DNA of 64,000 bases from Nonomuraea coxensis DSM 45129. GTDB taxonomy: Bacteria > Actinomycetota > Actinomycetes > Streptosporangiales > Streptosporangiaceae. A model generated the notes under the pieces. The model searched no databases. It worked only from the letters and a program-made list of their open reading frames with translations, and was not told the DNA's origin. The number at the start of each line of letters is the position of its first letter. Position 1 is the stretch's first letter. The translations under genes were made by a program, and so were the position numbers. Where the stretch lies: contig NZ_CP068985.1 of the NCBI RefSeq assembly GCF_019397265.1, positions 2,708,501 through 2,772,500 on the forward strand. The letters run 5' to 3'. Below, piece by piece: positions 1 to 8,044 of this stretch.

Positions 1-3000
1 GGCGCCGGAGCCGTGGACGAGGTGCTCGGCCAGGAGCGGCGGGCGGGGTTCACCACCCGCTCGGCGGTGCGGGCCACGCTGATCCGGCGGCCGGCGGCCG
101 ACGTCCTCGTCGTGGCCACGAACCCCCTGGCGACCGGCGCGTGGCTGCTCACCTGCCTCAACCGGCAGCTCCCGCGGCTGTACGCGGCCGCGGCGCGCGG
201 CCGGCCGGCCGTTCCCGCGCCGCGCCGGGCGGAGGCGGCCCCACGGGGCGGACCGGCGGGCGGGCCGCCCGCGCTGCCGCTGCCGGTCGACCACGTCCGC
301 CCTCCGGAGCTCTCCGGCCGGGGCGCGGCGCGGGAGTTCGCGCTGGACGCGGAGGCGGCGCGGGCGCTGGGCGCGCGCCTCGACGTGCCGGTGGCCGCGA
401 TCCTGCTGGCGGCCTTCCAGATCGTGCTCAGCCGGTACACCGGCAGGGACGACGTCCCGGTGGGCCTGCCGGTCGCCGACGGTTCCCCCGCCGACACCCG
501 GCTGTTCCGCGGCGACCTGTCCGGCGACCCGACCGTGCGGGAGGCGCTGGCGCGCACCGGGCGCGGCCTCCTGGACGCCGCGACGGTCGCCGGGCCGCCG
601 CCGGTGCGGTACGCGTTCGAGGAGGAGCCCGCCCTCGCCTGGCGGGCGGCAGGGACCGAGGTCGCGTCGGCGTCGGCGTGGACCACCGTCACCCCGTCCG
701 AGCTGGGGCTGTTCGCCCAGGAGGCGGCGGGGTCGCTCACCGCGCGCCTCGAGTACTCGGCCGACCTGTTCGAGGCGGAGACGATCGACCGGCTGGCCGG
801 CCATCTCCGGCAGGTGCTGGCCGGGATGGCCGCCGATCCCGACGCCCGCGTGAGCGAGCTGGAGCTGCTGACCGAGGCGGAACGGCGCCGGATCGTCGTG
901 GACTGGAACAGGACGGCGGCGCCGTACCCGGCCGGGCGGGGCGCGCACGAGCTGGTGGCCGAGCGGGCGCGGGAGCGCCCGGACGCGGTCGCGGTGGTCG
1001 CGGGGCCGGAGCGGGTGACGTACCGGGAGCTCGACGAGCGGGCGAACCAGCTCGCGCACCACCTGCGCGGGCACGGCGTGGGCCCGGAGGTCCCGGTCGG
1101 GATCTGCGTCGGGCGCGGCGCGCCGATGATCGTCGCGCTGCTCGGCGTCATGAAGGCGGGCGGCGCGTACGTGCCGCTGGACCCGGACCATCCGCCGGAG
1201 CGGCTGGCGTTCATGATCCGCGACGCGGGCATGTCCGTGGTCGTGTCGGAGCGGGACCTGGACGACCGGCTCAGGGCCGCCGGCGCCGCCGCCGTGGTGC
1301 GCCTGGACGCCGACCGGGACGCGATCGCCCGGCACCCCGTCACGGCGCCCGCCGGCGGCGCGGGCCCGGACGACCTGGCGTACGTCGTCTACACCTCCGG
1401 CTCCACCGGGCGGCCGAAGGGCGTCCAGGTCGAGCACCGGTCGCTGACCGCCCGCGTCGTGGAGCTGCGCGACCGCTACGCGCTCACCCCCGGCGACACC
1501 TTCCTGCAGTTCGCCTCGATCGCCTTCGACGGCTCGATCGGCCAGATCTTCCCCACGCTCGCGGCCGGCGCGCGGCTGGTCGTCCGGCAGGGGCGGTGGG
1601 ACCTGCAGTGGCTGCTCGACGCGATCGGCGAGCACGAGGTGACCGTGTGCGAGCTGCCGCCCTCCGTGTGGGGGCTGCTGGTGGACAAGCTCGGCATCGA
1701 CGGGCGGCTCGGCCCCAGCCTGAGACTGGTCTCCCTCGGCGGCGAGCAGGTGCTTCCCGCGCAGGTCCGGCGCTGGTTCGAGGTGTCGGACGTGCCGCTG
1801 TTCAACGTCTACGGCCCCAGCGAGACCACCGTGACGGCCACCACCGCGACCATCCGCCGGCCCGCCGAGAGGATCCCGATCGGCCGGCCGATCGCGAACA
1901 CGGAGGTGTTCGTGGTCGACGCGCGGGAGCGGCCGGTCCCCGTGGGCGTCGTGGGCGAGCTGTGGATCGGCGGCGCCGGCGTCGCCCGCGGCTACGTGAA
2001 CCGGCCCGAGCTGACCGCCGGGAGGTTCGTCGTCAGGACCGTCGGCGGCGTGGAGCGGCGGCTGTACCGGACGGGCGACCTGGTCCGGTGGCTGCCCGAC
2101 GGGTCGCTGGAGTTCGCCGGCCGGATCGACCACCAGGTGAAGATCCGCGGCCACCGCATCGAGCCGGGCGAGGTCGAGTCGGCGCTCGCCGGGCACCCGG
2201 CGGTGGCCTCGTGCGCGGTGGTGGCCCGCGAGGTCACGCCGGGCGACACGCGGCTGTTCGCCTACTGGGCCCCCGGCGACGGCGCGGAGCCGGCCGCGGC
2301 CGAGCTGCGGGAGTGGTGCGGGCGGACGCTGCCCGGCTACATGGTGCCGAGCGGCTTCGTCCGGATGGACGAGCTGCCCCTGACGGGCAACGGGAAGATC
2401 GACCGGGCGGCGCTGCCGGCCCCCGGCGGCGAGCGGCCGCGGCTGGAGACGGAGTTCGTGCCGCCGCGCACGCCCGTCGAGGAGACCCTCGCCAGGGTCT
2501 GGGCGGAGCTGCTCGGGCTGGACCGGGTCGGCGTCCACGACGGCTTCTTCGACCTCGGCGGCGACTCCGTCCTCAGCATCGCCCTCATCACCAGGGCGAG
2601 GGAGCACGGCATCCGGCTCAGCTCGCGGGTGGTGTTCGAGTCGGAGACCCTGGCCGAGATGGCCGCGCGGGTGTCGGGCGGCGGGCGGGCGAGGACCGCG
2701 GGCGGCGGCTCAGGCTGGCGCTTCCAGGTGTGGCAGGGCGGCGACCGGGGCCGGGTGTCCATGGCGATACTCAACGGGGACAGCCCCGCCGGCCCGATGA
2801 TGTTCTGCCTCCACGAGATCGGCGGCAACGTCAGCGCCTACACCGACCTCGCGGAGATCCTCTCGCCGGTGGCCCGCCTGGTCGGGATCGAGTCGGGCGC
2901 CATCCGGCTCGGGCTGGCCCCCGGGCGCGACCTGGCGGAGATGGCCGAGACGTACTGGGGCGCGATCCGCGGCATGCAGCCGTCCGGGCCGTACTTCCTG

Positions 3001-3552
3001 ACCGGCTACTCGCTCGGCGGGGCGATCGCCCTGGCGGTCGCCGAGCTCGCCGAGCGGCAGGGCGCGGAGGTCGCGCTGCTGACCGCCGTGGACGCGGCCC
3101 TGCCCGTCGGCCCCGTCAAGGACATGGTGGAACGCGACCGGGACCGGATCGGCGAGCTGTCGTCGCTGGTCGCCGCCGCCGGAGCGCTGCCGGACCTGGC
3201 GGGCTCGCCCCGCGCCCGCGCGCTCATGCGGGAGCTCAACCTGCCCGAGGTCATGCTGTCGCTGGCGCGGGAGGAGTTCGAGGCGCGGGTGCGCGTCCTG
3301 GCCGCGCACACCCAGGCCCTGCTGACGTACCGGCCGCGGCCGGTCGCCGCTCCCGTGCTGCTGTACCAGGCGCGGGAGTCGGCCTGGCCGGCGCCGCTCG
3401 CCGAGTGCTGGCGGCCGTACGCGGCCCGGCTCGACCCGCGCGCCTGCGCGGGCGGCCACCTGTCCGTGCTCCGGCCGCCCCACGTCCGCGCCGTCGCCGA
3501 CGACCTGGCCGAGGTGATGAAGAAGACAATCGCGTCACAGGGGGCAGAGTGA
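1..3552 (+). CDS. NRPS-like protein, C(degenerate)-A-PCP-TE, 5' end outside window
   Basis: Activates an amino acid on a carrier domain and releases it through its own thioesterase. The reading frame is open to base 1, so the N-terminus is missing; the first possible in-window start is GTG at 13 (residue numbers from there). Residues 1-290 are the end of a condensation-type domain. Where HHxxxDG should lie the sequence reads TNPLATG (36-42), so condensation activity is doubtful. Residues 310-800 are an adenylation domain with the A3 motif at about 460 (YTSGSTGRPKG), A5 YGPSETT and A10 NGKIDR. The PCP serine is 852 (GGDSV). The type I thioesterase has GYSLGG (Ser1000), Asp1027 and His1149. My hand-read specificity residues are D-G-G-E-V-L-V-V-T-K, which match no substrate code I recall. 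An amide-bound amino acid on the polyketide is a possible role. Confidence 0.93.
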   Translation, partial: GAGAVDEVLGQERRAGFTTRSAVRATLIRRPAADVLVVATNPLATGAWLLTCLNRQLPRLYAAAARGRPAVPAPRRAEAAPRGGPAGGPPALPLPVDHVRPPELSGRGAAREFALDAEAARALGARLDVPVAAILLAAFQIVLSRYTGRDDVPVGLPVADGSPADTRLFRGDLSGDPTVREALARTGRGLLDAATVAGPPPVRYAFEEEPALAWRAAGTEVASASAWTTVTPSELGLFAQEAAGSLTARLEYSADLFEAETIDRLAGHLRQVLAGMAADPDARVSELELLTEAERRRIVVDWNRTAAPYPAGRGAHELVAERARERPDAVAVVAGPERVTYRELDERANQLAHHLRGHGVGPEVPVGICVGRGAPMIVALLGVMKAGGAYVPLDPDHPPERLAFMIRDAGMSVVVSERDLDDRLRAAGAAAVVRLDADRDAIARHPVTAPAGGAGPDDLAYVVYTSGSTGRPKGVQVEHRSLTARVVELRDRYALTPGDTFLQFASIAFDGSIGQIFPTLAAGARLVVRQGRWDLQWLLDAIGEHEVTVCELPPSVWGLLVDKLGIDGRLGPSLRLVSLGGEQVLPAQVRRWFEVSDVPLFNVYGPSETTVTATTATIRRPAERIPIGRPIANTEVFVVDARERPVPVGVVGELWIGGAGVARGYVNRPELTAGRFVVRTVGGVERRLYRTGDLVRWLPDGSLEFAGRIDHQVKIRGHRIEPGEVESALAGHPAVASCAVVAREVTPGDTRLFAYWAPGDGAEPAAAELREWCGRTLPGYMVPSGFVRMDELPLTGNGKIDRAALPAPGGERPRLETEFVPPRTPVEETLARVWAELLGLDRVGVHDGFFDLGGDSVLSIALITRAREHGIRLSSRVVFESETLAEMAARVSGGGRARTAGGGSGWRFQVWQGGDRGRVSMAILNGDSPAGPMMFCLHEIGGNVSAYTDLAEILSPVARLVGIESGAIRLGLAPGRDLAEMAETYWGAIRGMQPSGPYFLTGYSLGGAIALAVAELAERQGAEVALLTAVDAALPVGPVKDMVERDRDRIGELSSLVAAAGALPDLAGSPRARALMRELNLPEVMLSLAREEFEARVRVLAAHTQALLTYRPRPVAAPVLLYQARESAWPAPLAECWRPYAARLDPRACAGGHLSVLRPPHVRAVADDLAEVMKKTIASQGAE

Positions 3553-3631
3553 AGGAGAGAGGGGAGCAGCCGGCGGCCGCCTGACGGCCGTCCCCCTCGG
3601 ACCGGCCACGGCCCACAGGGGAGGCGCAGGC

Positions 3632-4879
3632 ATGACGACCGGCATCGGGGCGCCTCGTGACCTGGCGCGGGAACGGCGCCCCGAGTTCGACGTCATGCGC
3701 CTGGTCGTGGTCGTGGGCCTGGTGTTCTTCCACACGTCGCTGGTCTTCGGCTCGCGTGACGGCTTCTACGTCACGAACGCCGGGACCGGCGACGCGCCCT
3801 TCCTCGTCACCGGTCTCGTCGCCGCCGTCTGCGTCGTCTGGGCGATGCCCCTGCTCTTCCTCATCGCGGGGTTCGGGGCGTGGCACTCGATTCGCCGCCG
3901 GGGGCCGGGCGGGTTCGCGGCCGAGCGGCTGCGGCGGCTGGGCGTGCCGTTCGTCGTGGCGATGGTGACCGTCGCGCCGATCCCGCAGTGGTTACGGTTA
4001 CGGACCGAGCCCGGCCACCACGAGTCCTACCTGGCGTTCCTGCCGAGGTTCTTCGCCGTGCGGCCGGCGCCGGCGGACTTCCCGTTCGTCCTGCGGGGCA
4101 CGTACTTCGAGACCGGGCACCTGTGGTTCCTCGTGCTGCTGCTGTGCTTCTCCCTGCTGCTCGCCCCCCTGGTGCGCCGGCTGCCCCGGGGCCTCGCCCG
4201 GCGGCTGCGCGCCGCTCCCGCGCGGGTGGCCGCCCTGCCGGGCGGGACGCTGCTGTTCGGCCTCCCGGTCGCGGCGACCGCCGCCGCGGCCGGGCTGGAG
4301 GAGACGATGGGCGGCTGGAACCGCTGGGCCTACGCGGTGTTCTTCCTGTACGGGTTCCTGCTCGTCACCCACGGCACCTTCCCCGCCGCGATCCGCCGTG
4401 ACGCGGTGCCCGCGGCCGTGGCGGGGATCGCGCTGCTGGCCGCGAGCGTGCCGGGGTTCGCCGCCCTGACGGAGCCGGGCGCGGACGCGTTCACCGGCCT
4501 GACGCCCCTGGCGGCCGGGGTGCGCGCGCTCTACGGCCTGGCGGGATGGTGCCTGGTGGTCGTGATCCTGCGCATGCTCGGCCGTACGCCGCCCGCCCTC
4601 GGCCGCGCCGTCGCCCCGGACCGGCCGCTCGGCCGCCTCTACGGCTACCTGGCCCCCGCCGCCCTGCCCCTGTACGTCCTGCACCAGCCGATCGTCGTGG
4701 CCGTGGCCTTCCTCGTCGTCGGGTGGGACGCTCCGGCCCTGGTGGAGTACCTGGTCATCGTCGTGCTGTCGCTCGCGCTCACCGTGGCCGCGTACGACGT
4801 CCTGGTGCGCCGCACCCGCCTGACCGCCTTCCTGTTCGGCCTGCGCCGGCCGGGCCAGGAGGGCTCGATCCGCCGTTGA
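3632..4879 (+). CDS. Acyltransferase 3 (OafA/YrhL-type) integral membrane protein
   Basis: Membrane-bound acyltransferase family 3 enzymes move acyl groups onto sugars, antibiotics or cell-surface glycans. The 415-residue protein opens with the family pattern FDVMRLVVVVGLVFFHTS, in which the membrane-embedded His of the first helix is present. It continues with hydrophobic segments throughout, an R-rich loop (RLRRLGVPF), GHLWFL near residue 165, and the terminal LYVLHQPIVV motif. An AGGGGAGG ribosome site lies 8 bases before the ATG. It sits 79 bases behind the NRPS gene on the same strand, so the two are probably co-transcribed. A role in acylating the polyketide or its sugar is an inference from position. 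Confidence 0.85.
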   Translation: MTTGIGAPRDLARERRPEFDVMRLVVVVGLVFFHTSLVFGSRDGFYVTNAGTGDAPFLVTGLVAAVCVVWAMPLLFLIAGFGAWHSIRRRGPGGFAAERLRRLGVPFVVAMVTVAPIPQWLRLRTEPGHHESYLAFLPRFFAVRPAPADFPFVLRGTYFETGHLWFLVLLLCFSLLLAPLVRRLPRGLARRLRAAPARVAALPGGTLLFGLPVAATAAAAGLEETMGGWNRWAYAVFFLYGFLLVTHGTFPAAIRRDAVPAAVAGIALLAASVPGFAALTEPGADAFTGLTPLAAGVRALYGLAGWCLVVVILRMLGRTPPALGRAVAPDRPLGRLYGYLAPAALPLYVLHQPIVVAVAFLVVGWDAPALVEYLVIVVLSLALTVAAYDVLVRRTRLTAFLFGLRRPGQEGSIRR

Positions 4880-4907
4880 GGCGGGTTCGAGCCGGTCCCA
4901 GCAGGCT
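4865..4907 (+). promoter_or_regulatory. SARP-type direct repeats and -10 element of the amidotransferase gene
   Basis: Three heptamers with an exact 11-bp period: TCGATCC (4865), TTGAGGC (4876), TCGAGCC (4887). Eight bases later comes the -10-like hexamer CAGGCT (4902-4907), followed by the GGAGG ribosome site of the gene at 4941. The first repeats overlap the 3' end of the acyltransferase gene. The layout matches known SARP activator sites (ActII-ORF4, DnrI type). The assignment is inferred from pattern and spacing. Confidence 0.6.
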
Positions 4908-4940
4908 CGACGGTAGTCGGACAACCAGATGGAGGCCCGT

Positions 4941-6800
4941 ATGTGCGGCATCGCCGGTTGGGTGGACTTCGCACGCGATCTGTCCGGGGAGCACCGGACG
5001 ATCGACGCGATGACCGACACCCTGACACCTCGTGGTCCCGATGCCAGAGGCGTCTGGTGCGCCGGGCACGCGGCGCTGGGGCACACCAGGACATCGGTCA
5101 TCGACCTCACGGGCGGCGTCCAGCCCATGACGGCCGAGGAGGACGGCCGCACGATCGCGGTGATCACCTACAGCGGCGAGGTCTACAACTTCCGCGAGCT
5201 GCGCAACGAGCTGGAGCAGCGCGGCCACCGCTTCCGCACCAGGAGCGACACGGAGGTCGTCCTGCGCTCCTACCTCGAATGGGGCGCCGACTGCGCCACG
5301 CGCCTGGAGGGCATGTTCTCCTTCGGCGTCTGGGACGTGCGCGACCAGAGCCTGCTGCTCGTCCGCGACCGGTTCGGCATCAAGCCGCTGTTCTACAGCC
5401 TGCGCCCCGGCGGCGTGCTGTTCGCCTCCGAGCCGAAGGCGCTGCTGGCGCACCCGGAGACCGGCACCGCCGTCGACCTCGACGGCCTGCGCGAGGTCTT
5501 CTCCACCGCCAAGCAGCCGGGGCAGACGGTCTTCCGCGACCAGCGGGAGGTGCGGCCCGGCCACACCCTGACCGTACGGCCCGGCAAGGTCGTCGAGCGG
5601 CGCTACTGGGCGCTGAGCGCGCGGCCCCACACCGAGGACCTGGACGGCACCGTCGACCACGTCCGGTCCCTGCTGGAGGACATCGTCCTGCGCGAGCTGG
5701 TGTCCGACGTGCCCCTGTGCACGACGCTGTCCGGCGGCCTCGACTCCAGCGCGGTCACCGCGCTCGCCGCCCGCTGGCAGCGCAAGGTCAACGGGGAGCG
5801 GGTGCGCAGCGTCACGACCACGTACGTCGGCTACAGCGAGAACTTCCGCCCCGACGACACCAGGGACACCGCGGACGCGCCGTACGCGGCCGAGCTCGCC
5901 CGCCACGTGGACGCCGACCACACCGACATCGTGCTGGACACCGCCGCCCTGACCGACCCGGAGGCCCGCAAGGCCGCCATGACGGCGCAGGACATGCCCA
6001 CCACGGTCGGGGACATGGACACCTCGTTCTACCTGATGCTGCGCGCCATCCGGCAGCACTCGACGGTGGCGCTGACGGGGGAGACCGCCGACGAGATCTT
6101 CGGCGGCTTCCGCTGGGTGCACGACGACGAGCTCGTCCGCTCCGGCACCTTCCCCTGGGTGGCGAACGAGAAGCGGCAGCCGGGCTGCGCCAACGGGCAG
6201 GGCCGCGGCCTGTTCGACCGGAGCTTCCTGCAGAAGCTGGACATGGACCGGTACTACGCCGACAACTACCACCAGGCGCTCGCGGAGGCCCCGCACCAGG
6301 AGGGCGAGGACGAGCGGGAGCACCTGATGCGCTCGGTCTGCTACGTCAAGCTGGCGCGCTGGCTGCCCATGCTGCTGGACCGCAGCGACCGGCTGGCGAT
6401 GACGTCCGGGCTGGAGACCCGGGTCCCGTTCTGCGACCACCGGCTCGTCGAGTACGTCTACAACGTGCCCTGGGCGTTCAAGACCTTCGACGGGCGGGAG
6501 AAGAGCCTGCTGCGCGCAGCCGTGAAGGACCTCCTGCCGCCCTCCGTCCTGGACCGCCGCAAGAGCCCCTACCCGGTGACGCAGGACCCCGCCTACACGC
6601 GGGCGCTGCACCAGGAGCTGGCCGACCTGCTGGCCGACCCGAACGCGCCGGTCCTGCCGCTGCTCGACCGGTCCGCCGCCGACGAGGTGCTCAGGCACCC
6701 GAAGGACGTGGCGCAGGACTGGCCGAGCCGGATGAACGTGGAGATGGCGCTGCAGTTCAACTCCTGGCTCAAGCACTACGGCGTGAGCCTGGAGCTGTGA
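4941..6800 (+). CDS. Asparagine synthase-like glutamine amidotransferase
   Basis: Asparagine synthase (glutamine-hydrolysing) homologue, 619 residues. The N-terminal Ntn-hydrolase glutaminase starts with the nucleophile Cys2 (MCGIAGW); the ATP-pyrophosphatase domain carries SGGLDSS at 264-270. I start at ATG 4941 rather than the in-frame ATG at 4929, because only this start exposes the catalytic Cys after Met removal and because GGAGG (4931-4935) lies 5 bases ahead. The oxyanion-loop Asn of E. coli AsnB is Ser here (YSGEVYN), which I believe is common in actinomycete members. In xantholipin, lysolipin and pradimicin clusters such proteins put an amide on the polyketide carboxylate, and that is the likely role. 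A housekeeping asparagine synthase cannot be excluded. Confidence 0.9.
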   Translation: MCGIAGWVDFARDLSGEHRTIDAMTDTLTPRGPDARGVWCAGHAALGHTRTSVIDLTGGVQPMTAEEDGRTIAVITYSGEVYNFRELRNELEQRGHRFRTRSDTEVVLRSYLEWGADCATRLEGMFSFGVWDVRDQSLLLVRDRFGIKPLFYSLRPGGVLFASEPKALLAHPETGTAVDLDGLREVFSTAKQPGQTVFRDQREVRPGHTLTVRPGKVVERRYWALSARPHTEDLDGTVDHVRSLLEDIVLRELVSDVPLCTTLSGGLDSSAVTALAARWQRKVNGERVRSVTTTYVGYSENFRPDDTRDTADAPYAAELARHVDADHTDIVLDTAALTDPEARKAAMTAQDMPTTVGDMDTSFYLMLRAIRQHSTVALTGETADEIFGGFRWVHDDELVRSGTFPWVANEKRQPGCANGQGRGLFDRSFLQKLDMDRYYADNYHQALAEAPHQEGEDEREHLMRSVCYVKLARWLPMLLDRSDRLAMTSGLETRVPFCDHRLVEYVYNVPWAFKTFDGREKSLLRAAVKDLLPPSVLDRRKSPYPVTQDPAYTRALHQELADLLADPNAPVLPLLDRSAADEVLRHPKDVAQDWPSRMNVEMALQFNSWLKHYGVSLEL

Positions 6801-6816
6801 GCGCGGCCGGGCCCGG

Positions 6817-7845
6817 TCAGGGGCGGATCGCCTCGACGAAGGCGAGGGGGTCGTCCTCCTGGCCGGGCACGGCGAGCCGCCGGACGTCCCGGAAGCCGGC
6901 CTCGCGCAGCAGGCCGGTCAGCTCGTCCTCGGACCGGATCCGGCCCCCGAAGGTGACCATCGCGTCGATGTCGGTGACGTGCGCGAACGACGGCTTCCCG
7001 GTCGTCACCCAGTCGATGACGAGCAGCCGCGAGCCGGGCGCGGCGGCGGCGAGGCAGTTGCCGGCGACGGTGCGCGCGCCGGCCTCGTCCAGGTCGCTCA
7101 GGACGTGCTTGAGCAGGTAGAGGTCCCCGCCGGCGGGCACCGACTCCAGGAAGTCGCCGCCGGTGAGGGCCATGCGGTCCGCGGCGGGGTGCCCGGCGAC
7201 GATCTCCTTGACGTGCGGGAGCATCGCGGGCAGGTCGAGCAGCACGCCCCGCGCCCGAGGGGCGGCCGCCAGGACCGCGGCGAGCAGCGTTCCCGGGCAG
7301 CCGCCCACGTCCACGACCGTCCTGGCGCCGCTCAGGTCGAGGACGGAGGTGAGCACCGCCGCGGCGAGCCCGCACACCGGGACCAGGCTCTCCGCGTAGT
7401 GGCGGGCCTCGTCCGGATGCCGCGCGTAGTACCCCCACAGGTCCGAGCCCAGCGTGTCCGTGGCGGAGGGCCGCCCGGTGCGCAGCGTCTGCTCGATCCG
7501 TTCCCACGGCCGCATGAGCCCCGGGCCGTTGACCGCGATGACGAAACCGCGCAGCGAGGGCCCGCCGGAGCGCAGCACCCGGCCGAGCTCCGTGAGCGCG
7601 TACCCGTCCGGCCCCGCGGGCGTCACGATCCCGGTCACGACGCAGGCCCGCAGGAACCGGGCCAGGCTCGGCGCGTGCGTCCCGGTCGCCTCGGCGAGCT
7701 CGGCGGCGGTGCGCGGGCCGCCGCCCAGGTGGTCGGCCAGGCCCAGCAGCGCGGCGCCGCGCAGGATCAGCCCGGTGCTCCACTCGTGCGGCCGCAGCTC
7801 GCCCATCCTCTGGACCAGTTCGAGCTCCGGGGGTACGGCGTTCAT
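6817..7845 (-). CDS. SAM-dependent O-methyltransferase-fold enzyme (DnrK/RdmB type)
   Basis: A 342-residue protein with an N-terminal winged-helix dimerisation domain and a Rossmann methyltransferase domain; the SAM-binding DVGG is at 179-182. The start ATG at 7845 has AAGGAG 9 bases upstream; longer upstream starts have no ribosome site. The usual catalytic His of the HDWxD segment is replaced: the sequence is KHVLSDLDE, with Ser250 in the His position. Family members lacking this His either methylate by proximity (DnrK) or have become hydroxylases (RdmB). It is expected to tailor the aromatic polyketide. It is divergent from the P450 gene, and the intergenic DNA holds SARP-like repeats. Confidence 0.85.
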   Translation of the reverse strand: MNAVPPELELVQRMGELRPHEWSTGLILRGAALLGLADHLGGGPRTAAELAEATGTHAPSLARFLRACVVTGIVTPAGPDGYALTELGRVLRSGGPSLRGFVIAVNGPGLMRPWERIEQTLRTGRPSATDTLGSDLWGYYARHPDEARHYAESLVPVCGLAAAVLTSVLDLSGARTVVDVGGCPGTLLAAVLAAAPRARGVLLDLPAMLPHVKEIVAGHPAADRMALTGGDFLESVPAGGDLYLLKHVLSDLDEAGARTVAGNCLAAAAPGSRLLVIDWVTTGKPSFAHVTDIDAMVTFGGRIRSEDELTGLLREAGFRDVRRLAVPGQEDDPLAFVEAIRP

Positions 7846-7946
7846 GGGCGGCACTCCTTCACGGCCGGGTTCGCGGTCAGCCGCAGGATCCCCCCGGGAT
7901 CTGGTGGAGCGCTGGAGCCCCGCTGGGGGCGCGGCGGGCGGGGCTG

Positions 7947-7964
7947 CGCTCCAGGCGGATTCGA
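7947..7964 (-). promoter_or_regulatory. SARP-like repeat pair facing the O-methyltransferase gene
   Basis: On the minus strand TCGAATC (7964-7958) and TGGAGCG (7953-7947) are 11 bp apart. No -10-like hexamer follows at the 8-bp position, so this is weaker than the other sites. It may help the divergent P450 promoter instead. Confidence 0.35.
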
Positions 7965-7992
7965 CGCGCCCTCGACCGGCCCCGGTCACGCT
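7961..7992 (+). promoter_or_regulatory. SARP-type direct repeats and -10 element of the P450 gene
   Basis: TCGACGC (7961-7967) and TCGACCG (7972-7978) are 11 bp apart. Eight bases later is CACGCT (7987-7992) as a -10-like hexamer, about 50 bases before the P450 ATG at 8045. Same geometry as the other cluster promoters. Confidence 0.55.
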
Positions 7993-8044
7993 GGAGACAT
8001 CACACCCCGCGCACCGACCCGCGACGACACGGAGGGCCCCGGCG

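Noticed and set aside
141..3584. A second very long open frame (over 1,100 codons) on the same strand as the NRPS gene
   Set aside because: Its translation is almost entirely Arg/Ala/Gly/Pro without domains; it is a shadow of the GC-rich third positions of the NRPS gene.
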